A program made the translations under genes and the position numbers. From Deltaproteobacteria bacterium (lineage in GTDB: Bacteria > Myxococcota_A > UBA9160 > UBA6930): DNA of 64,000 nucleotides. The notes under the pieces are model-generated. The model saw nothing but the letters and a program-made list of their open reading frames with translations, was not told where the DNA came from and searched no databases. This document shows positions 1-10,032 of the stretch, piece by piece. The DNA lies in the NCBI GenBank assembly GCA_016875395.1, contig VGRF01000021.1:1-64000 (forward strand), given 5' to 3'. Each line of letters starts with the position of its first letter. Within the stretch, counting starts at the first letter, position 1.

Positions 1-89
1 CACAGCTCGTCGGGAATCCGCCAGCCCCGGTGAGCCTTCCCTCGTGCAGACACTTCACCCCCGGTCGCCAGTCGGAGGGTCACGGCTTG

Positions 90-764
90 TCAATCATTAA
101 CACCCTGGGCGGTTTTCGGATAGGCTCTAAGGAGTTCGCTGCCATTGATGAGAACACTCATCGCGTTCGCGTCGATTGCGAAACGACGCGTCATGGAAGA
201 CAGGAATTGGTCTCCCGAGATGCTCCGTCGATGCTTTAGGCCGGAGAGCCTTATCCGCGTCCCGTGAGCGAGCGGTTTCCCGGTGATCGGATCCGTGACC
301 GGATCGTCCGAACTAGAAGCCTCGACGACGTAATCCTTGTCGGGCGTCAGCTTTCTGATCGCGTCGTAGTCGAGGCGGAAGTGAGTCACAGAGTTGCAGC
401 TCAACGTCGAGCACTCGAGAATTCTCGCCGTCCCGAACGCCGCGAGTTTCCCGATTCCCTTGCGCCCGTGAACGAGCCGTCCACCGCGGGATTTCACACC
501 GGAGACGAGGCGACGCTTCCTGCCGACGACCAAATAGGCGTCTTGCGCTTCGTCCCGTGTCATCCCGTGACCGTTGTCCGTTACAACGATCTGGCTCCCG
601 GGCGACCACTCTTCCGTGAGTGGAATCTCGACCCAGACCTTCGTGGCGTCTGCGTCCCAGGCGTTCGAGATGAGTTCCGCCACCGTGGCAGTCACGCTCG
701 GATAAAGTTGCGCTCCTAGTTGCTCAACTAGGGACCCGCCGAACTTCAGCACCAAAGGGTCCAC
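90..764 (-). CDS. MutL/MORC-like GHKL ATPase of a restriction-modification-type locus, apparently C-terminally short
   Basis: A GHKL (Bergerat-fold) ATPase of 224 residues. Visible motifs are the N box ELISNAWDADA (residues 30-40), DNGHGM (63-68) and GRKGIGKLAAFG (about 100-111), which bind Mg-ATP. The GTG start at 764 is chosen because AAGGAG lies just upstream, inside the end of the methyltransferase gene; the two genes are two bases apart and so form an operon. MutL-like ATPases of this kind are known partners of C5 methyltransferases in restriction-type operons, usually with a nuclease or helicase. Relatives are generally much longer. Here a TGA at 90-92 ends the frame, yet the same frame then stays open for 29 codons to the window edge, so a nonsense mutation is possible. 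Base composition is less GC-rich than the neighbours, which suggests transfer. Confidence 0.75.
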   Translation of the reverse strand: MDPLVLKFGGSLVEQLGAQLYPSVTATVAELISNAWDADATKVWVEIPLTEEWSPGSQIVVTDNGHGMTRDEAQDAYLVVGRKRRLVSGVKSRGGRLVHGRKGIGKLAAFGTARILECSTLSCNSVTHFRLDYDAIRKLTPDKDYVVEASSSDDPVTDPITGKPLAHGTRIRLSGLKHRRSISGDQFLSSMTRRFAIDANAMSVLINGSELLRAYPKTAQGVND

Positions 765-766
765 GG

Positions 767-1849
767 TTACTCCTTCGGAAGAAGTGTGGACGCTATCCGG
801 CCGAGACTCTCGGCCAAGCGCACTGGCAGTGCATTCCCGATTTGCCGCTCGATCGACCCGTGCGAGCCCACAAACTTGTAGTCAGGCGGAAACGATTGCA
901 GGAGAGCGGCTTCGCGCAGACTGATACCCCTGTGCTGTTCCGGATGGACAAAGGTCCCGCACGCCGGTGTCGTACATCGGCTAGTCAAGGTTGGGGCTGG
1001 CGCGTCCCACTTCATGCGTCCGTATGCACTAGTGGCGGTGCGGCGCCCAAGGCGCTCATGGCAGGCAAGGACGAACTCATCTGGTAGATCGAACCGATTT
1101 CCGCCGACGGGAATGCGTGAAATCCGAGCGAGCGTGTTCGCGGCTGGGGTCCGAAACCGCGCTGCGGCGTCACTTTGCGAAGCGAGAGGCAAGAGAGCGA
1201 ACGCCCCTCGTACGGTCTTTGCACCCTCATCGACGCGGAGCCCTGCCGCTGCGGCGACAAGCGAAGTCGGAAGCGATGCCCTTGGAATACCGCGGACTCC
1301 GAGGATCACCAGCCGACGGCGCTTTTGGGGGACACCGAAGTCGTTCGCATTGATGACATACTCCCGCACGCCGTAGCCCAGGGCGCGGGCCTTCCGCAGA
1401 ACGTCCGCGAGTCGCTGGTCTCGCAGCAGGCCCACAACGTTCTCAACGACGAAGACCCTTGGCCTCAGGCCGCGAATGAAGCGCCAGACTTCAAGAACGA
1501 GATCATTCCGAGCGTCGGCGGAGTCGCGAGTGCCCAACGACGAGAAGCCTTGGCAGGGTGGGCACGCCTTCAGCAGCGAGAGCTCGCCGCTTCGCAATCG
1601 GAGTTCGTCAAGAAGTGCTTCGATCTGGACTCTTCGAATGTCCTGGACGAAAACTCGTACCTCCGGGTGGTTGGCTGAGAATGACCTCGCGGCGTCACCA
1701 TCGAGTTCAACTGCCGCGAGCACGTCATACCCAGCACGCTTGAGCCCGGTTGTCGCACCCCCGGCACCCGCGAACAGATCGATCGAGGTGGGTCGGGTGG
1801 CCGCGCGCTTTGCTGTTGCTCGTACGAACGCCTGCCGGAACTTGACCAT
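767..1849 (-). CDS. DNA (cytosine-5) methyltransferase (Dcm family)
   Basis: Transfers methyl from SAM to cytosine C5 in a specific DNA site. The 360 residues carry the canonical order: motif I DLFAGAGGATTGL (24-36), motif IV PPCQ with the catalytic Cys99, motif VI ENV, motif VIII QKRRR, a variable target-recognition region, then motif X with GNALP near the C-terminus. Length and motifs are complete, so the enzyme should be active; the target site cannot be read from sequence. It is the first gene of a two-gene unit with the downstream ATPase, and no restriction endonuclease is visible inside the window. Lower GC than the adjacent his genes suggests horizontal acquisition. It could also act alone as an orphan methylase. 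Confidence 0.93.
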   Translation of the reverse strand: MVKFRQAFVRATAKRAATRPTSIDLFAGAGGATTGLKRAGYDVLAAVELDGDAARSFSANHPEVRVFVQDIRRVQIEALLDELRLRSGELSLLKACPPCQGFSSLGTRDSADARNDLVLEVWRFIRGLRPRVFVVENVVGLLRDQRLADVLRKARALGYGVREYVINANDFGVPQKRRRLVILGVRGIPRASLPTSLVAAAAGLRVDEGAKTVRGAFALLPLASQSDAAARFRTPAANTLARISRIPVGGNRFDLPDEFVLACHERLGRRTATSAYGRMKWDAPAPTLTSRCTTPACGTFVHPEQHRGISLREAALLQSFPPDYKFVGSHGSIERQIGNALPVRLAESLGRIASTLLPKE

Positions 1850-1902
1850 GGCGGAATGATTGCCTCGTTGCTTCGAGCCTTGCGAGCTAGAAATTCCCCT
1901 TC

Positions 1903-2532
1903 ATGCCCACCTCCCCCCGCATCGCCGTCGTCGACTACGGCGCCGGCAATCTGCGCAGCGTCGCGAAGGCGCTGGAGCGCTCGGCGCTTGCGGTGGAGGT
2001 GACTTCCGACGCGGCGGCGCTCGCGCACTACGACGCGATCGTGCTGCCGGGCGTGGGCGCGTTCGCGGATGCGATGGCGAGCCTGCGCGCCAAGGGGATC
2101 GGCGACGCGGTCGCGGCGGCGATCGCGCGCGGCACGCCGTATCTCGGGCTGTGCCTCGGCCTCCAGTTGTTGTTCGAGTCGAGCGACGAGCACGGCATGA
2201 CTGCGGGCCTCGGCGTGCTGCGCGGGCGCGTCGAGCGCTTTCCGGCGAATCACGCGCTGCACGTGCCGCACATCGGGTGGAACCAGGTGCGCTGGTGCGG
2301 CACGCATCCCGTAGTGGCGAAGCTGCCGCGCGCGGACGCGTACTACTACGTGCACTCGTATCGCGTAGTGGGCGCGGACGCGGCGAACGTGGCGGGCGTG
2401 ACCGACTACGGCGGCGAGTTCACCTGCGCGGTCGCGCGCGGCAACGTGTTCGCGGTGCAGTTCCATCCCGAGAAGAGCCAAGGCGCGGGGAAGCGCGTGC
2501 TCGACGCGTTCGCGGCGTGGGTGCGCGGATGA
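1903..2532 (+). CDS. hisH: Imidazole glycerol phosphate synthase, glutaminase subunit HisH
   Basis: Class I glutamine amidotransferase that feeds ammonia to HisF in histidine biosynthesis. The 209 residues match the family length. The nucleophile Cys84 lies in [11 protein letters not shown], and the His188/Glu190 pair lies in [10 protein letters not shown]. It begins 50 bases after the start of the divergent methyltransferase. Its TGA overlaps the ATG of the next gene (ATGA), indicating translational coupling in a hisH-lipoprotein-hisA-hisF unit. Confidence 0.95.
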   Translation: MPTSPRIAVVDYGAGNLRSVAKALERSALAVEVTSDAAALAHYDAIVLPGVGAFADAMASLRAKGIGDAVAAAIARGTPYLGLCLGLQLLFESSDEHGMTAGLGVLRGRVERFPANHALHVPHIGWNQVRWCGTHPVVAKLPRADAYYYVHSYRVVGADAANVAGVTDYGGEFTCAVARGNVFAVQFHPEKSQGAGKRVLDAFAAWVRG

Positions 2533-3155
2533 CGCGCGCGCTCGCGCTGCTGCTCGCCGCACTCTTCGCGACCGCGTGCACCGAGACGGTCGCGACGCAG
2601 GCGCGGCCCGCGCTCGCGGAGCTCGCGGCGCCGATTCGGCGCGTGGCGGTGATTCCACTCGCGGTGTCGCCGCTCGTTCGTCAGGAGGCGCGCGGGACGG
2701 AGCCTCGCGTCGCGGCGCAGTTGGTGTCGCGCTACGTGGCGGAGGCGCTCGCGGCGCGCGGCGTCGAGGTGATCGCGCCCGAGGACGTGGCGGCGACGCT
2801 CAGCGGGGCGAACGCTTCGCGGCGCGCCGCCGAGGTGCTCGCAGAGAAGCACGGCGCGGATGCCGTGTTGTTAGGCGACGTGACGCGTTGGGAAGAGCGC
2901 GAGGGCGAGGCGTTCGGCGCGATGCACGCGGCGGCGGTCGGCTTTCGCGTCACGCTGCAGAGCGCGCCGAGCGGGCAGGCGCTCTGGAGCGCGGAGTTCG
3001 ACGAGCGCCAGCAGCCGCTCGGCGACAACGTGCTGCGCGCAGGCCAGTACCCCGGCGGCGGCACGCGCTGGCTCACCGCCGAGGAGCTCGCGCGCTGGGG
3101 CGCGCAGGAGACGGTGCGCGCGCTGCCGCTCGAGCCCGTGCGGCGCACGCGATGA
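2529..3155 (+). CDS. Putative lipoprotein of unknown function embedded in the his cluster
   Basis: A 208-residue protein with a short N-terminal hydrophobic segment ending in FATAC, a plausible lipobox with Cys17 as the lipidated residue. The rest alternates beta-like segments ([25 protein letters not shown]), reminiscent of GNA1162/LpoB/CsgG-type outer-membrane lipoproteins that present a small alpha/beta domain in the periplasm. That similarity is an impression, not an assignment. It overlaps hisH by four bases and hisA by four bases, so it is co-translated with them although no role in histidine synthesis is apparent. Confidence 0.7.
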   Translation: MTRALALLLAALFATACTETVATQARPALAELAAPIRRVAVIPLAVSPLVRQEARGTEPRVAAQLVSRYVAEALAARGVEVIAPEDVAATLSGANASRRAAEVLAEKHGADAVLLGDVTRWEEREGEAFGAMHAAAVGFRVTLQSAPSGQALWSAEFDERQQPLGDNVLRAGQYPGGGTRWLTAEELARWGAQETVRALPLEPVRRTR

Positions 3156-3880
3156 CGCGCTTCGAGCTGATCCCCGCGATCGACTTGTTAGGCGGGAAGT
3201 GCGTGCGCCTCACGCAGGGCGACTACGCCGCGGCGACCGAGTACGACGCGGATCCGGGCGCAGTCGCCGCGCGCTTCGCGGCGCATCGCATTCAGCGCCT
3301 GCACGTCGTCGACCTCGACGGCGCGAAGCGCGGCGAGCCCGTGAACACGCACGCGGTGCGCGCGATTCTCGCCGCGACGCGCGGCATTCCACTCGAGCTT
3401 GGCGGCGGCATTCGCACGCTCGCGGGCGTCGAGACCTGGCTCGGCCTCGGCGTCGAGCGCGCGATCCTCGGCACCGCTGCGCTGCGCGATCCCGCGCTCG
3501 TGCGCGATGCCGCGAAGCGCTTCCCGGGGCGCGTGGGCGTCGGCATCGACGCGCGCGGCGGCAAGGTCGCCGTGCAGGGCTGGCTCGAGACGAGCGAGAC
3601 CGATGCCCTGACGCTTGCGCGCCAGTTCGAGGACGCCGGCGTCGCGGCGATCGTCTACACCGACATCGCGCGCGACGGCACCGGCACGGGCGTGAACCTC
3701 GCGGAGACCGTCGCGCTCGCGCGCGCGATCTCGATCCCGGTGATCGCGTCGGGCGGCGTCGGCTCCCTCGACGACGTGCGGGCCGCGCGCGCGAGTGGCG
3801 TCGCGGGCCTGATCGTTGGGCGCGCGCTCTACACCGGCGCAGTCGACCTCGCGGCCGCGATGGAGATCGCATGCTCCTGA
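3152..3880 (+). CDS. hisA: Phosphoribosylformimino-5-aminoimidazole carboxamide ribotide isomerase HisA
   Basis: TIM-barrel isomerase converting ProFAR to PRFAR in histidine biosynthesis. It has 242 residues, normal for the family. The first strand [13 protein letters not shown] carries the catalytic Asp; the mirrored half contains [13 protein letters not shown] with the second catalytic Asp; phosphate-binding glycines follow in ASGGVGSL and VGRALY. The start ATG at 3152 overlaps the stop of the lipoprotein gene, and the 3' end overlaps hisF by ten bases. A TTGTTAGG copy of the window-wide motif encodes Leu-Leu-Gly near the N-terminus. Confidence 0.95.
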   Translation: MTRFELIPAIDLLGGKCVRLTQGDYAAATEYDADPGAVAARFAAHRIQRLHVVDLDGAKRGEPVNTHAVRAILAATRGIPLELGGGIRTLAGVETWLGLGVERAILGTAALRDPALVRDAAKRFPGRVGVGIDARGGKVAVQGWLETSETDALTLARQFEDAGVAAIVYTDIARDGTGTGVNLAETVALARAISIPVIASGGVGSLDDVRAARASGVAGLIVGRALYTGAVDLAAAMEIACS

Positions 3881-4731
3881 AGCGCATCATTCCCTGCCTC
3901 GACGTCGATCGCGGGCGCGTGGTGAAGGGCGTGCAGTACGTCGACCACGTCGACGCGGGCGACCCGGTCGAAGTGGCTCGGCTCTACGACGAGCAGGAAG
4001 CGGACGAGATCACGTTCCTCGACATCAGCGCGAGCCACGAGGGGCGGCGCACGCTGTTCGACGTGGTGGCGCGCACGGCCGAGACGGTGTTCATGCCGCT
4101 GTGCGTCGGGGGCGGCGTGCGCTCGGTGCAAGACATCCGCGACCTGCTGAACGCCGGCGCGGACAAGACCTCGATCAATTCGGCGGCACTCGACAATCCT
4201 GATCTCGTCGCCGAGGCGGCGCTGAAGATCGGCAGCGCGAACCTCGTGGTGGCGATCGACGCGAAGCGCATCACCGACCCCGAGGCGTTCGCGGCGCGCG
4301 CGGCCGAGCGCGCGAGAACGCACGGCGACCGCACGACCGCGCAGCCTCGCTTCGAGGCGTTCACGCACGGCGGGCGTCGCGCGACGGGCGTCGACGCGGT
4401 GGCGTGGGCGCGGCGCATGGCCGCACTGGGCGGCGGCGAGATCCTGCTGACGAGCATGGACCGCGACGGCACCAAGGCCGGCTACGACCTCGAGTTGACG
4501 CGCGCGGTGGCGGACGCGGTGCCGATCCCGGTGATCGCGTCGGGCGGCGGCGGCACCCCCGAATCGCTCGCAGCCGCGCTGAGCGACCGCCCTGACGGCG
4601 GCCACGCCCAGGCGGCGCTCGCCGCTTCGATCTTCCATTTCAAGGAGCAGACCGTCGGCTCGGTGAAGCGCCGGCTGCTCGACCTCGGGATTCCGGTGCG
4701 GGCGCCTTCGACCGGAAGCGAAGGCGGCTGA
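3871..4731 (+). CDS. hisF: Imidazole glycerol phosphate synthase, cyclase subunit HisF, with an internal insertion
   Basis: TIM-barrel cyclase using PRFAR and HisH-derived ammonia to make IGP and AICAR. The catalytic Asp in CLDVD (near residue 11) and the second Asp in VAIDAKR are present, as are LCVGGGVRS and the C-terminal ASGGGG phosphate site. At 286 residues it is about 30 longer than usual (250-258). The extra residues form an Ala/Arg/Glu-rich stretch after VAIDAKR and before the conserved [10 protein letters not shown], in the middle of the barrel. The AICAR by-product would be consumed by the transformylase at 10033-11190. Confidence 0.95.
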   Translation: MLLKRIIPCLDVDRGRVVKGVQYVDHVDAGDPVEVARLYDEQEADEITFLDISASHEGRRTLFDVVARTAETVFMPLCVGGGVRSVQDIRDLLNAGADKTSINSAALDNPDLVAEAALKIGSANLVVAIDAKRITDPEAFAARAAERARTHGDRTTAQPRFEAFTHGGRRATGVDAVAWARRMAALGGGEILLTSMDRDGTKAGYDLELTRAVADAVPIPVIASGGGGTPESLAAALSDRPDGGHAQAALAASIFHFKEQTVGSVKRRLLDLGIPVRAPSTGSEGG

Positions 4732-4775
4732 CCCGTTTGTTTCGCGCGCAAGTCAAGGTTTTTCTCGCCAACGCG

Positions 4776-4805
4776 TTGACGCTGCGAAAAATCGTGCGCT
4801 AGCTT
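4776..4805 (+). promoter_or_regulatory. Candidate sigma-70 promoter for rpsU-dnaG-rpoD
   Basis: TTGACG at 4776-4781 and TAGCTT at 4800-4805 are separated by 18 bases in an unusually AT-rich patch of the 290-base gap between hisF and rpsU. The remainder of the gap (4806-5011) holds only a weak 61-codon ORF with no ribosome binding site, which is not called as a gene. The assignment is by eye. Confidence 0.4.
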
Positions 4806-5023
4806 GCTTCGCCCGCGCCCATGGCCCCGAACCCCTCGAATTCACTCACTTTTTCGCCTGCCCGCACGCTTTTGCTCGGGGTCCTTCGCACCAGTTTTTT
4901 CGCCACCACCGCCAGGACTGCGCCACTTCCGCAGCGATCCCGGGGTGAGGCGTTCGTCGTGACGGGCGGCGCGGTCAACGATTTGCTGCGCGCGAGCGCT
5001 GCCTAACAAGCTCAGGAGGGCGA

Positions 5024-5221
5024 ATGCCCATCGTCAAAGTTCGCGACAACGAGCCGTTCGAAGTCGCGATGAAGCGTTTCAAGAAGACCGTGGAGAAGGC
5101 GGGCGTGCTCACCGAGCTGCGCCGCCGCGAGTACTTCGACAAGCCGAGCGTGCGCCGCAAGAAGAAGGAAGCCGCGGCACGCAAGCGAGCGCTGAAGAAG
5201 GCAAAGCGGATGGCGCGCTAG
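5024..5221 (+). CDS. rpsU: 30S ribosomal protein bS21
   Basis: Small basic ribosomal protein of the 30S head that promotes initiation. Its 65 residues begin [20 protein letters not shown], and the Lys/Arg-rich C-terminal half is typical. AGGAGG at 5012-5017 sets the ATG. It is the first gene of the classical macromolecular-synthesis operon (rpsU-dnaG-rpoD), which couples translation, replication priming and transcription. A CCTAACAA motif copy lies 15 bases ahead of the start codon. Confidence 0.95.
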   Translation: MPIVKVRDNEPFEVAMKRFKKTVEKAGVLTELRRREYFDKPSVRRKKKEAAARKRALKKAKRMAR

Positions 5222-5260
5222 GAGCACGGGCTCCGAGCGAGACCACCGGGGGCTAGCGCG

Positions 5261-7036
5261 ATGAGCCGAATCCCCGACGACACGCTGAATGCGATTCGCG
5301 ATCGGGTCGACATCGTCGACCTGATCGGTCGCCACGTCGGGCTGAAGAAAGCCGGCCGCACGTGGAAGGGCCTGTGCCCGTTCCACGGCGAGAAGACGCC
5401 GTCGTTCGTCGTGAGCCCCGACCGCGGCACGTACCACTGCTTCGGCTGCGGCGAAGGCGGCAACGTGTTCGGCTTCTTGATGAAGCACGACGGCATGACC
5501 TTCCCCGAAGCCGCGCGCTCGCTCGCCGCGGAGGTGGGCATCGAGGTGCCCGAGCTCGGCGGCGGCCCCGAGCGCGGCGTGCTCGACGAGATCTATCGCG
5601 CGAACAAGGCGGCGCGCGCGTTCTATCAGGCCGAGCTGCGCGGCCCGCGCGGCGCCGCGGCGCGCGAGTACGTGGCGAAGCGCGGGCTCACGGAAGAAGA
5701 CCTCGCGCGCTACGGGATCGGCTACGCGCCCGAGTCGTGGGACGCGCTGGTCAACGTGATGCGGCGCGAGAAGATCGCGCCCGAGGCGGCGGAGCGCGCG
5801 GGGCTGATTCGCGCGCGCGAGCGCGGCGGCGGCCACTACGACTTGTTACGGAATCGCCTCGTGTTCCCGATCGAAGACGCGCGCGGCCGGACGATCGGCT
5901 TCGGCGGGCGCGCGCTCGCGAAGGACCAAGAGCCGAAGTACCTGAACACGCCCGAGAGCCCCGTCTACCGCAAGCGCGAGGCGTTCTACGGCCTCCCCTC
6001 GGCGCTCGAGTCGCTGCGCACGCGCGAGCGCGCGGTGATCGTCGAGGGCTACTTCGACCGCATCGCGATGGATCGCGCGGGCGTCGGCGAAGCTCTCGCG
6101 ACCTGCGGCACCGCGCTCAGCGAGGATCACGCGCGCGCGCTGCGCCGCCGCGTGCGCGACGTCGTGATGTTCTTCGACGGCGACGAAGCCGGACAGCGCG
6201 CGATGCTGCGCTCGCTCGAGATGCTCTTGCCGCAGGGCCTGCGCATCTCCGCGGCGACGATTCCGGGCGGCCTCGATCCAGACGAGTTCCTCGCCGAGCA
6301 CGGCGCCGAGGCGCTGCAAAAGCTGGTGGACGACGCCGAGTCGGCGATTCGCCTCGCGATGCGCCGCGCCGTCACGCCGGGAATCGCATCGCCGCAGCAG
6401 GTCTCGGCCGCCGTCGGCGCGATGGTTCCCATCCTTGCGCTCATCCCCGATCCAGCCGAGCGCGGCGAGTGGACGCGACTGCTCGCGATCACGACGAACG
6501 CCCAACGCAGCGACGTCGACGAGTCGATTCGCATTCAGCGCAAGGCCGCCTCGATGGGGCGCGACTCGGAGGAGGCGCCGGCCGTGCCGCCGCGCAAGCT
6601 CACTGCCGCCGAGCGCCACTTCTGCGACGCGCTGCGCATCCTCGTCGACCACCCCGCATCCGCGCGACTCGTTACTGGCGATCAGCTCGCGGGCCTCGTC
6701 TCCGACGAAACGCTGCGCTCCCTCGCGTTCGCGGTGCACCGCGTGTCGCTCGCGGGGCGAAGCCCGAGCGAGCTCGTCGACGCGCTCGAGGGCGATGCGC
6801 GCGGCCGCTTCCTCGCGCTGGTGAGCGAAGCGCGGCCCGATCTCGAGGACGAGGCGAAGGCCGAGCGCATCTTCCGCGACGAGCTCGTGTGGCTCGCGCG
6901 CGAGCAGCAACGCGAACGTTCCCGTGCGCTGACCCAGAGCGTGATCCTGGGCAGCACCCCCACCGAAGACCTGATCACCCTGAAGCAGCGCGAGCTCGAA
7001 CAGCGCCGCGCTGCGCGAGGATTGCCGCCGGGCTGA
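5261..7036 (+). CDS. dnaG: DNA primase DnaG
   Basis: Synthesises RNA primers at the replication fork. The N-terminal CHC2 zinc ribbon uses Cys39, His42, Cys60 and Cys63 (CPFH ... CFGC). It is followed by the catalytic core with the TOPRIM motif VIVEGYFDRIAMD and the metal-binding FFDGDEAGQRA. The C-terminal region, after about residue 430, would bind DnaB helicase. At 591 residues it has family length. It is the second gene of the rpsU-dnaG-rpoD operon. Codons for Leu-Leu-Arg at 5843-5850 carry the TTGTTACG form of the window motif. Confidence 0.96.
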   Translation: MSRIPDDTLNAIRDRVDIVDLIGRHVGLKKAGRTWKGLCPFHGEKTPSFVVSPDRGTYHCFGCGEGGNVFGFLMKHDGMTFPEAARSLAAEVGIEVPELGGGPERGVLDEIYRANKAARAFYQAELRGPRGAAAREYVAKRGLTEEDLARYGIGYAPESWDALVNVMRREKIAPEAAERAGLIRARERGGGHYDLLRNRLVFPIEDARGRTIGFGGRALAKDQEPKYLNTPESPVYRKREAFYGLPSALESLRTRERAVIVEGYFDRIAMDRAGVGEALATCGTALSEDHARALRRRVRDVVMFFDGDEAGQRAMLRSLEMLLPQGLRISAATIPGGLDPDEFLAEHGAEALQKLVDDAESAIRLAMRRAVTPGIASPQQVSAAVGAMVPILALIPDPAERGEWTRLLAITTNAQRSDVDESIRIQRKAASMGRDSEEAPAVPPRKLTAAERHFCDALRILVDHPASARLVTGDQLAGLVSDETLRSLAFAVHRVSLAGRSPSELVDALEGDARGRFLALVSEARPDLEDEAKAERIFRDELVWLAREQQRERSRALTQSVILGSTPTEDLITLKQRELEQRRAARGLPPG

Positions 7037-7081
7037 GTCGCCCGCACCCGTTTCCTAACAACTCGCAGCCGCAGCCATCGT

Positions 7082-7098
7082 AGGAGCGCCCCCCCCCC
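7082..7098 (+). promoter_or_regulatory. rpoD ribosome binding site followed by a C10 homopolymer
   Basis: AGGAG at 7082-7086 is followed by CG and then ten consecutive C residues (7089-7098) directly before the ATG at 7099. The run sets the spacing between Shine-Dalgarno and start codon, so slippage in it would change rpoD translation. No other homopolymer of this length was noticed at a start site in the window. Confidence 0.6.
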
Positions 7099-8949
<1,851 letters not shown>

Positions 8950-8968
8950 GCCCGCGCTTCTCGAGCTC

Positions 8969-9008
8969 GCGGCCGCGCGCCTTGGGTGGTGCGCGGCCGC
9001 TTTGCTTT
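8969..9008 (+). terminator. Rho-independent terminator of rpsU-dnaG-rpoD
   Basis: A perfect ten-base-pair stem GCGGCCGCGC / GCGCGGCCGC (8969-8978 and 8991-9000) with a 12-base loop is followed by TTTGCTTT. It lies 19 bases after the rpoD stop codon. Confidence 0.85.
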
Positions 9009-9069
9009 GGCCGCGCGCCGGGCTCGCGCGGGATCCTTGGGTGATCGTCGCGTGGCTGCTTGCAAGGGA

Positions 9070-9283
9070 GCCGCGCGGGTGGGGCGGGCGCGGGGCGGAG
9101 GGTCGCGACTCCGGGCCTCGGCTTGTTGGGTGTGCCGGGTTGGGTGGAGGCGAGCGCGCTGCACTCGGGCACGCTTTCGCGCTCACACCGCGCGCAGTGG
9201 CAGCGAGGCGTGCGGCGTGTTTGCCCCGTACCGGCCCTCCGCTGCGACGCCCGTCCGCCCCGCGCCCACCCCACCCGCGCGGC
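9070..9283. repeat. Large inverted repeat in a gene-free region
   Basis: The arms 9070-9099 and 9254-9283 are inverted copies of each other over 30 bases with a single mismatch, separated by 154 bases. The arms are almost pure G/C with long G (or C) runs. No convincing coding frame or ribosome binding site lies inside. The structure resembles a non-autonomous mobile element or a very large cruciform; no target-site duplication was recognised. The interval 9009-9369 contains no gene. Confidence 0.6.
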
Positions 9284-9311
9284 GCGGTGCGCAGTTCTCT
9301 GCTTGGGAACC

Positions 9312-9348
9312 GTGATCTCCGCGGGGTATCGAACCCCGCGGAGATCAC
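9312..9348. repeat. Perfect 15-bp inverted repeat upstream of the 9370 gene
   Basis: GTGATCTCCGCGGGG (9312-9326) and CCCCGCGGAGATCAC (9334-9348) are exact inverted copies with the loop TATCGAA. No T-run follows on either strand, so it is more likely an operator or mRNA leader hairpin than a terminator. It ends 21 bases before the next start codon. Confidence 0.7.
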
Positions 9349-9369
9349 TCCCTCAGCGAGGTGTGCGCG

Positions 9370-10011
9370 ATGCGGTGGCTTCGTTGGGTGCTGGGAATCG
9401 TCGCTTGCGTTGTCGGACTCCTCTCGCTCGCGCCGCTGGCGCTCTATCTGCACTGCGTGCGCTTCGCGAACACTGAGCTCGCGCCGGCGGAAGCAGAGCA
9501 GTTTCCGCGCGCCGCGCTGGAGCTGATGGCCAGCGACTGCGGATGCGACGTGATCGAGCCGATGACGGCGCTGAACCCATACACGTACTTTTCGCGGGGG
9601 ATCGAGGGCGACTGCAGTGAGCGGATCTCGAGCCGCGCTGCTCGGCTGATGGTTCCGAGGAACATCTGGCAGCTCCGCTACACGGCGACTTGGATCTCGG
9701 CGACGATCTGGGTCTCGCGGCACTGGACGACCGAGGAGGCGCTCGCGACGGGTCTCGCGCGCGCTCACTTCTCGCCGGACTCGCCCGGCCTCGAAGCGGC
9801 TGCCCAGCTCTACTTCGCGCGGAGGTCGAACGATCTCACGCGCGAGGAGATCGCGCAGCTCATCGCGACGAGTCGATCGCTGACCCGCTTCAACCCGTGG
9901 TGCGAGCCCACGCGAAACCGCGCTCGCGCGAACCACCTGCTCGGCCGCGACGAAGACTCCCCGATCGAATCACGCCTCGCGCCGGCTCCAGCCGGCTACT
10001 GCGCGAGATGA
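9370..10011 (+). CDS. Membrane-anchored protein with a degenerate glycosyltransferase-51-like domain
   Basis: A protein of 213 residues. A single N-terminal transmembrane segment (about residues 5-28) precedes a domain whose C-terminal half follows the pattern of the peptidoglycan transglycosylase (GT51) domain of class A PBPs: RNIWQLRYTATW, WTTEEALATGLARAHFS, GLEAAAQLYFAR, LTREEIAQLIATSRS and a final FNPWCEPTRNRARANHLL. The family's N-terminal catalytic Glu motif (EDxxFxxHxG) is not seen, so activity is doubtful. The ATG at 9370 is preferred over GTG 9361 because GCGAGG lies nine bases ahead of it. Function is unknown; a lipid II-binding pseudo-enzyme is one possibility. Confidence 0.65.
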   Translation: MRWLRWVLGIVACVVGLLSLAPLALYLHCVRFANTELAPAEAEQFPRAALELMASDCGCDVIEPMTALNPYTYFSRGIEGDCSERISSRAARLMVPRNIWQLRYTATWISATIWVSRHWTTEEALATGLARAHFSPDSPGLEAAAQLYFARRSNDLTREEIAQLIATSRSLTRFNPWCEPTRNRARANHLLGRDEDSPIESRLAPAPAGYCAR

Positions 10012-10032
10012 CGAGAGCGATCGCGGTCTCGC

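Noticed and set aside
1570-2658. A long minus-strand open frame across the methyltransferase/hisH junction
   Set aside because: It overlaps two well-supported genes and has a composition typical of antisense shadows.
4821-5006. A 61-codon plus-strand ORF before rpsU
   Set aside because: It has no ribosome binding site and sits between a candidate promoter and rpsU; it is more likely untranslated leader.
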